From Saccharicrinis sp963677345 (lineage in GTDB: Bacteria > Bacteroidota > Bacteroidia > Bacteroidales > Marinilabiliaceae), in NCBI GenBank assembly GCA_963677345.2, contig CAXXLC010000012.1:1-64000 (forward strand): a stretch of DNA of 64,000 bases, given 5' to 3'. Numbering within the stretch: position 1 is the first letter of the stretch; every line of letters starts with the position of its first letter. Shown here piece by piece: positions 57,593 to 64,000 of this stretch. The translations under genes and the position numbers were made by a program. The notes under the pieces were generated by a model that saw only the letters and a list, made by a program, of their open reading frames with translations, ran no database searches and had not been told where the DNA came from.

Positions 57593-59278
57593 ATGAAGTT
57601 ATGTAAGTTAATGTATTTAGCCTTAATAAGTTTAATGGCTTGTACAATTCAACCAAACGAAGTTGTAACAAACTCGGTTGACAAAATTTATGAAGGTGTT
57701 GAATTTGAAATGCCACGGGTGAAAGAGCCTGTATTTCAGGATTATTCAGTGTCTATTGAAAAGTATAATGCCGTAGCAGACGGGAAAACACTGAATACTC
57801 AGGCTATAGCACAGGCTATTTCTGATGTATCAGATAACGGGGGAGGAAAGGTTATTGTACCAAGGGGATTGTGGTTAACAGGTCCAATTGTTTTAAAAAG
57901 CAATGTTAACTTTCATTTAGGAGATGGAGCTTTAATTTTATTTAGCGATAATAAAGACCTGTATCCATTAATGGAAACCAGCTTTGAAGGATTAAATACT
58001 GTACGATGCCAGGCTCCTTTGTCGGGTCATGATCTTGAAAACGTGGCTATTACAGGTAGGGGTGTTATTGATGGCAACGGTGATGCCTGGAGGTTTGTGA
58101 AACGATCAAAATTAACATCATCTCAATGGAAAAAAAAGGTGGCATCGGGTGGCGTTGTGGATAAAAAGGGAAGCACCTGGTATCCATCTCAAAGTTACCT
58201 TGAAGCAGCCAATATGAGCGATATGAATGTGGTCAAGCATGAAAGTATAGAAGACTATCAAAAGGTAAGAGACTTTTTACGTCCGGTTTTGGTGAGCCTG
58301 GTTAATTGTAAAAAAGTATTGCTTGACGGACCTGTATTTCAAAACTCTCCTGCCTGGAATGTTCATCCTTTAATGTGTGAAGATTTAACCGTAAGAAATA
58401 TTGAAGTACGCAATCCATGGTACTCTCAAAATGGCGATGGTATTGATATTGAATCATGTAAAAATGTGTTGCTATACGATTCGTCTTTTGATGTAGGCGA
58501 TGATGCCATTTGTATTAAATCAGGTAAAGATAAAGATGGCCGCGACAGGGGTATGCCAGCCGAAAATACCATCGTAAAAAATTGTATTGTTTATCATGGT
58601 CATGGTGGTGTTACCGTAGGAAGTGAAATGTCGGGAGGAGTTAAAAATATGCACGCCTCCGGTTGTACTTTTATAGGTACAGATGTTGGTCTTAGATTTA
58701 AAAGTACCAGAGGACGTGGTGGTGTTGTAGAAAATATCTTTATTTCGGATATTGATATGATTGATATTCCAACTAATGCCATTTCATTTAATCTTTATTA
58801 TGGAGGACTATCTGTTTCAGAAATGTTGGCTCAAAAAGATACAAATAAAGGAGAAGAAGAAATACCGGCAGTCACAGATGAAACACCTCAGTTTAAAGAT
58901 ATCGTCATTAAAAATGTAACGTGTAAAGGTGCTTTACAGGCTATTTATTTGCAAGGCTTACCAGAAATGAACCTGGAGAACGTCTATCTTGAAAATCTGG
59001 ATATGATAGCAGAAAATGGACTGTTATGTATGGATGCCAAAGGTATTACCATAAAGGATCTTCACCTGCAGGTTAAAAATTCGCCTGCATTAAGTTTTGT
59101 GAATGTAAATGATGTTAGGCTCGAAGATGTTGATGTTCCCGGAGCAGAAATGCCAATGATTACGTTTGATGGTAAAACAACTAAAAACGTTGAGGTGAGT
59201 CTTGCAGATGATGTGAACAAAGAAAAAGCTGTATTAATTGGTAAAGGTGTTGATAAAAATACTGTAACCATTCAATAG
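57593..59278 (+). CDS. GH28 polygalacturonase, lipoprotein
   Basis: Hydrolyses alpha-1,4 bonds of polygalacturonan or its oligomers. I choose ATG 57593 (MKLCKLMYLALISLMAC), which gives a lipoprotein signal, rather than the upstream ATG at 57542, whose 17 extra residues hide it. The beta-helix shows YNAVADGKTLNTQAIAQAIS, the common GH28 lead, and catalytic residues D282 in NGDGIDIES, D303 and D304 in VGDDAICIKSGKD, and the histidine in HGHGGVTVGSEMSGG. Substrate-binding text GLRFKSTRGRGG is present. About 561 residues, with an insertion around 180-225. It stands between two terminators, so it is probably its own transcript, using CE8-demethylated pectin. Confidence 0.93.
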   Translation: MKLCKLMYLALISLMACTIQPNEVVTNSVDKIYEGVEFEMPRVKEPVFQDYSVSIEKYNAVADGKTLNTQAIAQAISDVSDNGGGKVIVPRGLWLTGPIVLKSNVNFHLGDGALILFSDNKDLYPLMETSFEGLNTVRCQAPLSGHDLENVAITGRGVIDGNGDAWRFVKRSKLTSSQWKKKVASGGVVDKKGSTWYPSQSYLEAANMSDMNVVKHESIEDYQKVRDFLRPVLVSLVNCKKVLLDGPVFQNSPAWNVHPLMCEDLTVRNIEVRNPWYSQNGDGIDIESCKNVLLYDSSFDVGDDAICIKSGKDKDGRDRGMPAENTIVKNCIVYHGHGGVTVGSEMSGGVKNMHASGCTFIGTDVGLRFKSTRGRGGVVENIFISDIDMIDIPTNAISFNLYYGGLSVSEMLAQKDTNKGEEEIPAVTDETPQFKDIVIKNVTCKGALQAIYLQGLPEMNLENVYLENLDMIAENGLLCMDAKGITIKDLHLQVKNSPALSFVNVNDVRLEDVDVPGAEMPMITFDGKTTKNVEVSLADDVNKEKAVLIGKGVDKNTVTIQ

Positions 59279-59296
59279 TTTTAGGTTTTCCATTAT

Positions 59297-59329
59297 AAAA
59301 AGGGAGTTGTTTACAACTCCCTTTTTTTG
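59297..59329 (+). terminator. Rho-independent terminator after GH28
   Basis: AGGGAGTTGT (59301-59310) and ACAACTCCCT (59313-59322) form a perfect 10-bp stem with a two-base loop and a seven-T tail; it separates the pectin and arabinose loci. Confidence 0.92.
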
Positions 59330-59421
59330 TTTTATACTTTTGGGTGAGTAACTATGGTGTTGTTGTATGTTCTTTATTATTTAGAATTGTTACAAAATCC
59401 AAAAAAAAGTTTAAATTTTTA

Positions 59422-59442
59422 TAATAGTATATGATACTATTA
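59422..59442 (+). promoter_or_regulatory. Putative AraR operator 1 (autoregulation)
   Basis: TAATAGTAT and ATACTATTA form a perfect palindrome with a three-base centre. It lies directly next to the TATATTTG box (59444-59451) and 18 bases before the AraR start. The pattern TAATAGT-N7-ACTAT is repeated at 60168 before araA. Confidence 0.75.
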
Positions 59443-59443
59443 T

Positions 59444-59451
59444 TATATTTG
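59444..59451 (+). promoter_or_regulatory. Candidate -7 promoter box of araR
   Basis: TATATTTG fits TAnnTTTG exactly and abuts operator 1, so a bound repressor would block it. The first ATG comes only eight bases later, giving a very short or absent leader. Confidence 0.5.
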
Positions 59452-59459
59452 GAACGTTT

Positions 59460-60152
59460 ATGTATTATATGGGAGATAAATACAACAAGTTCTCTAAGTA
59501 CTTTGTAGCTGTAGACTGTGTGATTTTTGGTTATGAAGATGGAGATTTGAAATTACTGCTCTATCATCGTGGTTTTGAACCTGCTAAAGGTAAATGGTCA
59601 TTAATGGGAGGATTTGTTGGAGAAGAGGAGTCGTCGGATGCAGCTGCGCGTCGAATTCTTCATAATATTACCGGACTGGATGATATTTTTCTTGAACAGG
59701 TTCAGGTTTTTTCTGATCCTAAAAGGGATACAGAAGACAGGGTAATCAGTATTACCTATTATGCTTTGATCCGGATTGATCAGCATAATTCTGATAAAGT
59801 CAGGGAAAATGGAGCCCACTGGTGGTCGTTGAAGTCCTTGCCTGATCTGGTTTTTGATCATCAGGAGATGGTTATTCAGGCACTTGAAAAACTGCAATAT
59901 AAAGCAGGAACAGAATTAGTAGGAAGTGAATTGTTGCCAGATAAATTTACTTTGTTACAATTAAGAAGATTGTATGAGGCAATTTTTCAGAAAGAGCTTG
60001 ATACAGGAAATTTTAGAAAAAAAGTATTGTCGTTAAAAGTTCTTCAACGCCTGGATGAAAAGAATACAACAGAGTCCAGACGTGGTGCATATTATTTTAA
60101 ATTTATAGAAGATCTTAAGGAAAGGTCTTTTGATAGAATTGTAAAAATTTGA
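59460..60152 (+). CDS. araR: AraR, Nudix-type transcriptional regulator of arabinose use
   Basis: Repressor of the NrtR-like family: a Nudix domain turned sugar sensor plus a winged helix. In Bacteroides the homologous AraR controls L-arabinose genes. The Nudix part (about 10-140) has AVDCVIFGYEDGDLKLLLYH and GKWSLMGGFVGEEESSDAAA, but the catalytic REUxEE section reads RRILHNITGL, so hydrolysis is not expected. The winged helix spans about 155-225 (LPDKFTLLQLRRLYEAIFQK, then RKKVLSLKVLQRLDE, ending RGAYYFKF). Start may be 59460 or the ATG at 59469. Matching palindromes before this gene and before araA support control of both. 230 residues. Confidence 0.9.
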   Translation: MYYMGDKYNKFSKYFVAVDCVIFGYEDGDLKLLLYHRGFEPAKGKWSLMGGFVGEEESSDAAARRILHNITGLDDIFLEQVQVFSDPKRDTEDRVISITYYALIRIDQHNSDKVRENGAHWWSLKSLPDLVFDHQEMVIQALEKLQYKAGTELVGSELLPDKFTLLQLRRLYEAIFQKELDTGNFRKKVLSLKVLQRLDEKNTTESRRGAYYFKFIEDLKERSFDRIVKI

Positions 60153-60167
60153 TTTTTTTTAATAGTA

Positions 60168-60188
60168 TAATAGTCAAAAGTACTATAT
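60168..60188 (+). promoter_or_regulatory. Putative AraR operator 2 (araA operon)
   Basis: TAATAGT, seven bases, ACTATAT. It aligns base for base with operator 1 in both half-sites. It lies 105 bases before the araA start, between araR and the arabinose genes. Confidence 0.7.
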
Positions 60189-60293
60189 AAAACTTAGGGA
60201 ATAATAAAATAGAAATGATATCATCTTGTAAATCAAAGTTGTACAGAATGGTGATTTTGAGTTATAGATGGTTTTGGTTAAATCAGTGTAATT

Positions 60294-61796
60294 ATGAAAA
60301 CAATAGATCAATTAGAAGTTTGGTTTGTAACAGGTAGCCAACATTTGTATGGACAAAAAACGTTAGATCAGGTTGCTGAGCATTCAAAAGAGATTGCTGC
60401 TGCATTTGATGCTTCAACTGAAATTCCTGTTAAAGTGGTTTGTAAACCTACAGGAACTGGTTCTGCAGAAATTCATAAGATTTGCAAGGAAGCAAACAGC
60501 GCAGAAAACTGTATCGGTATTATTACATGGATGCATACATTTTCTCCTGCTAAAATGTGGATTCACGGACTTAAAGAGTTAAATAAGCCATTACTTCATT
60601 TACATACTCAATATAACAAGGAAATTCCATGGAATGAAATCGATATGGATTTCATGAACTTAAATCAAAGTGCTCATGGCGACAGAGAGTTCGGTCATAT
60701 TACTGCTCGTATGCGTTTAAATCGCAAAGTAGTTGTAGGTCACTGGCAAGATCCTAAAACAGTTTCAAAAGTTGCTGGATGGACTCGTGTTGCTGCAGGA
60801 TGGGCTGATTCTCAAGATATGTTGATTATCCGTTTTGGTGATCAAATGAACAATGTTGCTGTAACTGATGGTGACAAAGTTGATGCAGAAAGAGTATTTG
60901 GATACCATGTGGATTATAGTCCAATTGCTGATTTTGTAAAAGTTCAGGATAACGTTAGCGATGAGGATGTTGCTGAATTAGTTAAAATATATGAGGCTGA
61001 GTACGATTTAGCCGACAATTGTAAAGAAGGCGGTAAAGATCGTGAGCAAGTTGTAAAAGCTGCTCGCATTGAGATTGGATTACGTAGATATCTTGAGGCT
61101 AAAGGTGCAAAAGCATTTACTACTAACTTCGATGACTTAGAAGGTGTAGATCAGTTACCAGGATTAGCTTCTCAGCGTTTAATGGCTGATGGTTATGGTT
61201 TTGGTGCTGAAGGTGACTGGAAAACAGCTGCATTATGTCGTACAATGTGGTACATGGGACAAGGTTTACCAAACGGTTGTTCTTTCCTTGAAGATTATAC
61301 TTTAAATTTTGATGGTGAGAATAGCTCTATTCTTCAGGCTCATATGTTAGAGGTTTGTCCTTTAATTGCTGATCACAAACCAAAATTAGAAGTTCACCCA
61401 TTAGGAATTGGAGGTAAAAATGATCCTGCTCGTTTAGTATTTACTAGTAAAACAGGATCTGGTGTTGCTGCAACAATTGTAGATATGGGAAGCCGTTTCC
61501 GTATGATTATTAATGCAGTTGACTGTATTGAATCTAAAGATCTTCCTAAACTCCCAGTGGCAAGTGCACTTTGGATTCCACAACCAAATTTCGAAGTTGG
61601 TGCTGCTGCATGGATTTTAGCAGGTGGTACACACCACACCAGTTTCTCTTATGATTTAACTGTAGAAGACTTATTGGATTATGCAGAAATAGCTGGAATT
61701 GAAGCTGTAGTAATTGATAACAATACTACAATCCCTGCATTCAAAAAAGAATTACAGTGGAATGACCTTTATTATCACTTAGCAAAAGGAATATAA
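60294..61796 (+). CDS. araA: L-arabinose isomerase
   Basis: Cytoplasmic enzyme converting L-arabinose to L-ribulose, the first catabolic step. The 500-residue product has the standard opening QLEVWFVTGSQHLYGQKTLD, then CIGIITWMHTFSPAKMWIHG, HLHTQYNKEIPWNEIDMDFM and NLNQSAHGDREFGHITARMR. The metal-site region includes YGFGAEGDWKTAALCRTMWY and FLEDYTLNFDGENSSILQAH. The end AWILAGGTHHTSFSYDLTVE is the conserved histidine segment. Codon use looks strong and regular. It leads the operon araA-transporter-araD; arabinose would come from arabinoxylan and pectin side chains handled by the loci upstream. Confidence 0.97.
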   Translation: MKTIDQLEVWFVTGSQHLYGQKTLDQVAEHSKEIAAAFDASTEIPVKVVCKPTGTGSAEIHKICKEANSAENCIGIITWMHTFSPAKMWIHGLKELNKPLLHLHTQYNKEIPWNEIDMDFMNLNQSAHGDREFGHITARMRLNRKVVVGHWQDPKTVSKVAGWTRVAAGWADSQDMLIIRFGDQMNNVAVTDGDKVDAERVFGYHVDYSPIADFVKVQDNVSDEDVAELVKIYEAEYDLADNCKEGGKDREQVVKAARIEIGLRRYLEAKGAKAFTTNFDDLEGVDQLPGLASQRLMADGYGFGAEGDWKTAALCRTMWYMGQGLPNGCSFLEDYTLNFDGENSSILQAHMLEVCPLIADHKPKLEVHPLGIGGKNDPARLVFTSKTGSGVAATIVDMGSRFRMIINAVDCIESKDLPKLPVASALWIPQPNFEVGAAAWILAGGTHHTSFSYDLTVEDLLDYAEIAGIEAVVIDNNTTIPAFKKELQWNDLYYHLAKGI

Positions 61797-61812
61797 TAAC
61801 TATATAACATAT

Positions 61813-61835
61813 TGGCGTATGATTTTCATACGCCA
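61813..61835 (+). terminator. Intercistronic hairpin between araA and the symporter gene
   Basis: TGGCGTATG (61813-61821), ATTTT, CATACGCCA (61827-61835): a perfect 9-bp stem. The tail GTCTTGTT is not a clean T-run. It may act as a partial terminator or protect the araA message, giving more isomerase than transporter. Confidence 0.5.
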
Positions 61836-61860
61836 GTCTTGTTAATTTAACATTAGAAAA

Positions 61861-63540
61861 ATGACTACATACGATTGGATTGTTATTGGAGTATTCTTTG
61901 TTATGTTGATTGCTATTGTTGTTTGGGTAGTTAGTCAAAAAAACAATGACTCTGAAGATTACTTTTTAGGGGGGCGTGATGCTTCCTGGATTGCAATTGG
62001 AGCTTCAATTTTTGCTTCAAATATTGGATCAGAACACCTTATTGGTTTAGCTGGTGCCGGAGCTTCTAGTGGTATGGCAATGGCCCACTGGGAAATTCAA
62101 GGGTGGATGATCTTGATTTTAGGTTGGGTGTTTGTACCATTTTACTCCCGAAGTATGGTATTAACCATGCCTGAATTCCTTGAAAGACGTTATAATAAAG
62201 AGTCCAGGACTGTTCTTTCTCTTATTTCATTAGTAAGTTATGTGTTAACAAAAGTAGCCGTTACTGTTTATGCAGGTGGTTTGGTTTTTCAACAGGTTTT
62301 TGGTATCGAAGAACTTTGGGGAATTGACTTCTTCTGGATTTCAGCTATTGGTTTAGTATTGTTAACTGCTGTATATACAATCTTTGGTGGTATGAAATCA
62401 GTACTTTATACCTCGGTTTTACAAACACCAATTTTATTAGGAGGTTCTTTAATTATCCTGGTACTTGGATTAAAAGCTGTTGGAGGCTGGGATCAGGTAC
62501 TTGAAATTTGTGGTGCTACAACTGTAAATGAATACGGAGATAGCATGATCAATTTAATTCGTGATAATGGAGACCCTGATTTTCCATGGTTAGGTGCTTT
62601 AATCGGATCTGCTGTTATTGGTTTCTGGTACTGGTGTACTGACCAGTTTATTGTGCAAAGGGTTCTTTCTGGTAAAAACGAAACGCATGCTCGTAGAGGT
62701 ACTATCTTTGGTGCTTATTTAAAATTATTACCTGTATTCCTTTTCTTAATTCCAGGTATGATTGCTTATGCCATGAGTGCTAAAGGTGATGTGATGTTAA
62801 ACGGACAGCTTTATGTATTACCAAGTGCCGATGCGGCTTTCCCGTCATTAGTAGCCCAGTTATTACCTGCAGGTGTTAAAGGTTTGGTCGTTTGTGGTAT
62901 TTTAGCTGCGTTGATGAGTTCATTAGCTTCGTTATTTAACTCTTCGGCCATGTTGTTTACGATCGACTTCTATAAGAGATTTAAGCCTGAAACGCCTGAG
63001 AAGAAATTGGTTAAAATTGGTCAGATAGCTACTGTTGTTATCGTAACATTAGGTATTCTGTGGATTCCAATAATGAGAAGTATCGGTAATGTACTATATG
63101 AGTACCTGCAAGATGTTCAGTCTGTATTGGCTCCAGGTATTGCTGCTGCTTTCTTAATGGGTATTACATGGAAAAGAGCTTCTGCTAAAGGTGGATATTG
63201 GGGATTAATGTCAGGTTTTATCATTGGTATTACTCGTTTAGGTGCTAAAGTTTATTATAATTCAGTTCCTGATGCCGGAGATAGTTTATTTAAAGCTGTA
63301 TTTTTTGATACTAACTGGTTATTCTTCTGTGGATATATGCTATTAGTATGTATCGCTGTGGTTGTTATTGTAAGTTTAAATACAAAAGCTCCATCTGCAG
63401 AGAAAATACAAGGATTAGTATTTGGAACATCTACTCCTGAACAGCGCGCAGCAACAAGAGCCAGCTGGAATGTTTGGGATGTTGTAAATACAGCTATCAT
63501 TTTAAGTTTAACAGTAGCATTTTATATTTACTTCTGGTAA
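61861..63540 (+). CDS. Sodium:solute symporter (SSS/SGLT family), probable arabinose transporter
   Basis: Inner-membrane sodium-coupled sugar symporter; by position it should import L-arabinose. The 559-residue product has about 13-14 hydrophobic helices, starting YDWIVIGVFFVMLIAIVVWV. SGLT-type text includes DYFLGGRDASWIAIGASIFA, then NIGSEHLIGLAGAGASSG, MVLTMPEFLERRYNKESRTV, FWYWCTDQFIVQRVLSGKNE and AALMSSLASLFNSSAMLFTI. It lies 64 bases after araA and ten bases before araD, so it is part of the same transcript. Bacteroides AraR regulons contain a similar transporter. Confidence 0.93.
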   Translation: MTTYDWIVIGVFFVMLIAIVVWVVSQKNNDSEDYFLGGRDASWIAIGASIFASNIGSEHLIGLAGAGASSGMAMAHWEIQGWMILILGWVFVPFYSRSMVLTMPEFLERRYNKESRTVLSLISLVSYVLTKVAVTVYAGGLVFQQVFGIEELWGIDFFWISAIGLVLLTAVYTIFGGMKSVLYTSVLQTPILLGGSLIILVLGLKAVGGWDQVLEICGATTVNEYGDSMINLIRDNGDPDFPWLGALIGSAVIGFWYWCTDQFIVQRVLSGKNETHARRGTIFGAYLKLLPVFLFLIPGMIAYAMSAKGDVMLNGQLYVLPSADAAFPSLVAQLLPAGVKGLVVCGILAALMSSLASLFNSSAMLFTIDFYKRFKPETPEKKLVKIGQIATVVIVTLGILWIPIMRSIGNVLYEYLQDVQSVLAPGIAAAFLMGITWKRASAKGGYWGLMSGFIIGITRLGAKVYYNSVPDAGDSLFKAVFFDTNWLFFCGYMLLVCIAVVVIVSLNTKAPSAEKIQGLVFGTSTPEQRAATRASWNVWDVVNTAIILSLTVAFYIYFW

Positions 63541-63550
63541 TAGATTAGTT

Positions 63551-64000
63551 ATGTTAGAAGAATTAAAAGAAAAAGTATTTAAAGCAAACCTTGATTTGGT
63601 AAAGCACGGACTTGTAATCTTTACCTGGGGTAATGTAAGTGCTATCGACAGAGAAAAAGGTTTGGTTGTAATTAAGCCAAGTGGAGTGGATTATGATGTT
63701 ATGAAAGCTTCAGATATGGTAGTTGTAGATTTAGAAGGAAATGTAGTTGATGGTAACTTGAAGCCTTCTTCAGATACTCCTACGCATCTTGAATTATATA
63801 AAGCTTTTCCTGAAATAGGGGGCGTTGTTCATACACACTCTACTTATGCAACAGCATGGGCTCAGGCAGGAAAAGATATTCCGATTTTAGGAACAACACA
63901 AGCTGATTATTTTTACGGAGATGTTCCTTGCACCAGAGCAATGACTGAGCAGGAAATAGCCGGTGATTATGAAAAAGATACTGGTACTGTAATTATTGAA
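63551..64000 (+). CDS. araD: L-ribulose-5-phosphate 4-epimerase, cut by the window end
   Basis: First 150 codons, open to the last base. Class II aldolase fold of AraD: LVKHGLVIFTWGNVSAIDRE, VVIKPSGVDYDVMKASDMVV, SDTPTHLELYKAFPEIGGVV, and metal ligands H94 and H96 in HTHSTYATAWAQAG, then GTTQADYFYGDVPCTRAMTE. It would convert ribulose-5-phosphate to xylulose-5-phosphate. It starts ten bases after the symporter stop. The kinase araB should lie beyond the window. Confidence 0.95.
   Translation, partial: MLEELKEKVFKANLDLVKHGLVIFTWGNVSAIDREKGLVVIKPSGVDYDVMKASDMVVVDLEGNVVDGNLKPSSDTPTHLELYKAFPEIGGVVHTHSTYATAWAQAGKDIPILGTTQADYFYGDVPCTRAMTEQEIAGDYEKDTGTVIIE

Noticed and set aside
59460..60152. Active Nudix hydrolase
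   Set aside because: The REUxEE part of the Nudix box reads RRILHNI, lacking the metal-binding glutamates, and a winged helix follows, so it is a regulator.
1..64000. tRNA, rRNA, CRISPR arrays or phage genes
   Set aside because: I looked in the gaps between genes and found no cloverleaf-like or repeat-spacer pattern and no phage-type proteins.

Overview
The window comes from a Bacteroidota chromosome, low in GC, with three SusC/SusD pairs, a FecR-type anti-sigma factor, TAnnTTTG-type promoter boxes and almost no Shine-Dalgarno sequences. A C-terminal type IX secretion (T9SS) sorting domain at 4000-4266 points to an environmental, polysaccharide-degrading member (Marinilabiliales/Prolixibacteraceae-like) more than to gut Bacteroides. 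I cannot name the species. I saw no rRNA, tRNA or CRISPR array.

Layout. (1) 1-4266: 3' part of a large secreted LamG protein with a T9SS sorting tail, noticeably richer in GC than the rest. (2) 4285-28966: a glucuronoxylan utilisation locus on one strand. It encodes a chimeric LamG::GH67 alpha-glucuronidase, SusC, SusD, a GPH-type sugar symporter, a zinc alcohol (polyol) dehydrogenase, a GH43 xylosidase/arabinofuranosidase, a GH115 glucuronidase, a second symporter, an internally deleted GH10 xylanase, a second GH43, a secreted beta-helix protein, a sialate-O-acetylesterase-type (CE20-like) esterase and a GH2 lipoprotein. Together they would debranch, deacetylate and cut xylan, import oligosaccharides and finish them inside the cell. 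(3) 29091-32318: two genes unrelated to polysaccharides, a CAP-domain secreted protein and a radical SAM (HemN/HemW-like)::Nudix fusion. (4) 32757-59278: a pectin (homogalacturonan) locus with a divergent beta-helix protein, an orphan FecR, a CE7-like and an alpha/beta-hydrolase esterase, a CE8 pectin methylesterase, two GH105-susC-susD modules, a DUF5123-like surface lipoprotein and a GH28 polygalacturonase. The two GH105 genes are almost identical. An IS66-family element with intact ends and an 8-bp target duplication sits between the conserved leader and the start codon of the second copy. (5) 59460-64000: an arabinose operon with a Nudix-type AraR repressor flanked by two matching operators, araA, a sodium/solute symporter and the start of araD.

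Integrity. Five genes carry six apparent single-base indels, most at short homopolymers, so systematic sequencing error is at least as likely as gene decay. Two larger lesions are different in kind. The GH67 gene has lost its own N-terminus and is fused in frame to a LamG secretion module at about 4745. The GH10 gene has lost its whole catalytic core at a TGG microhomology near 21041. Either could be real rearrangement or misassembly, and both decide whether this organism can start xylan breakdown from this locus.
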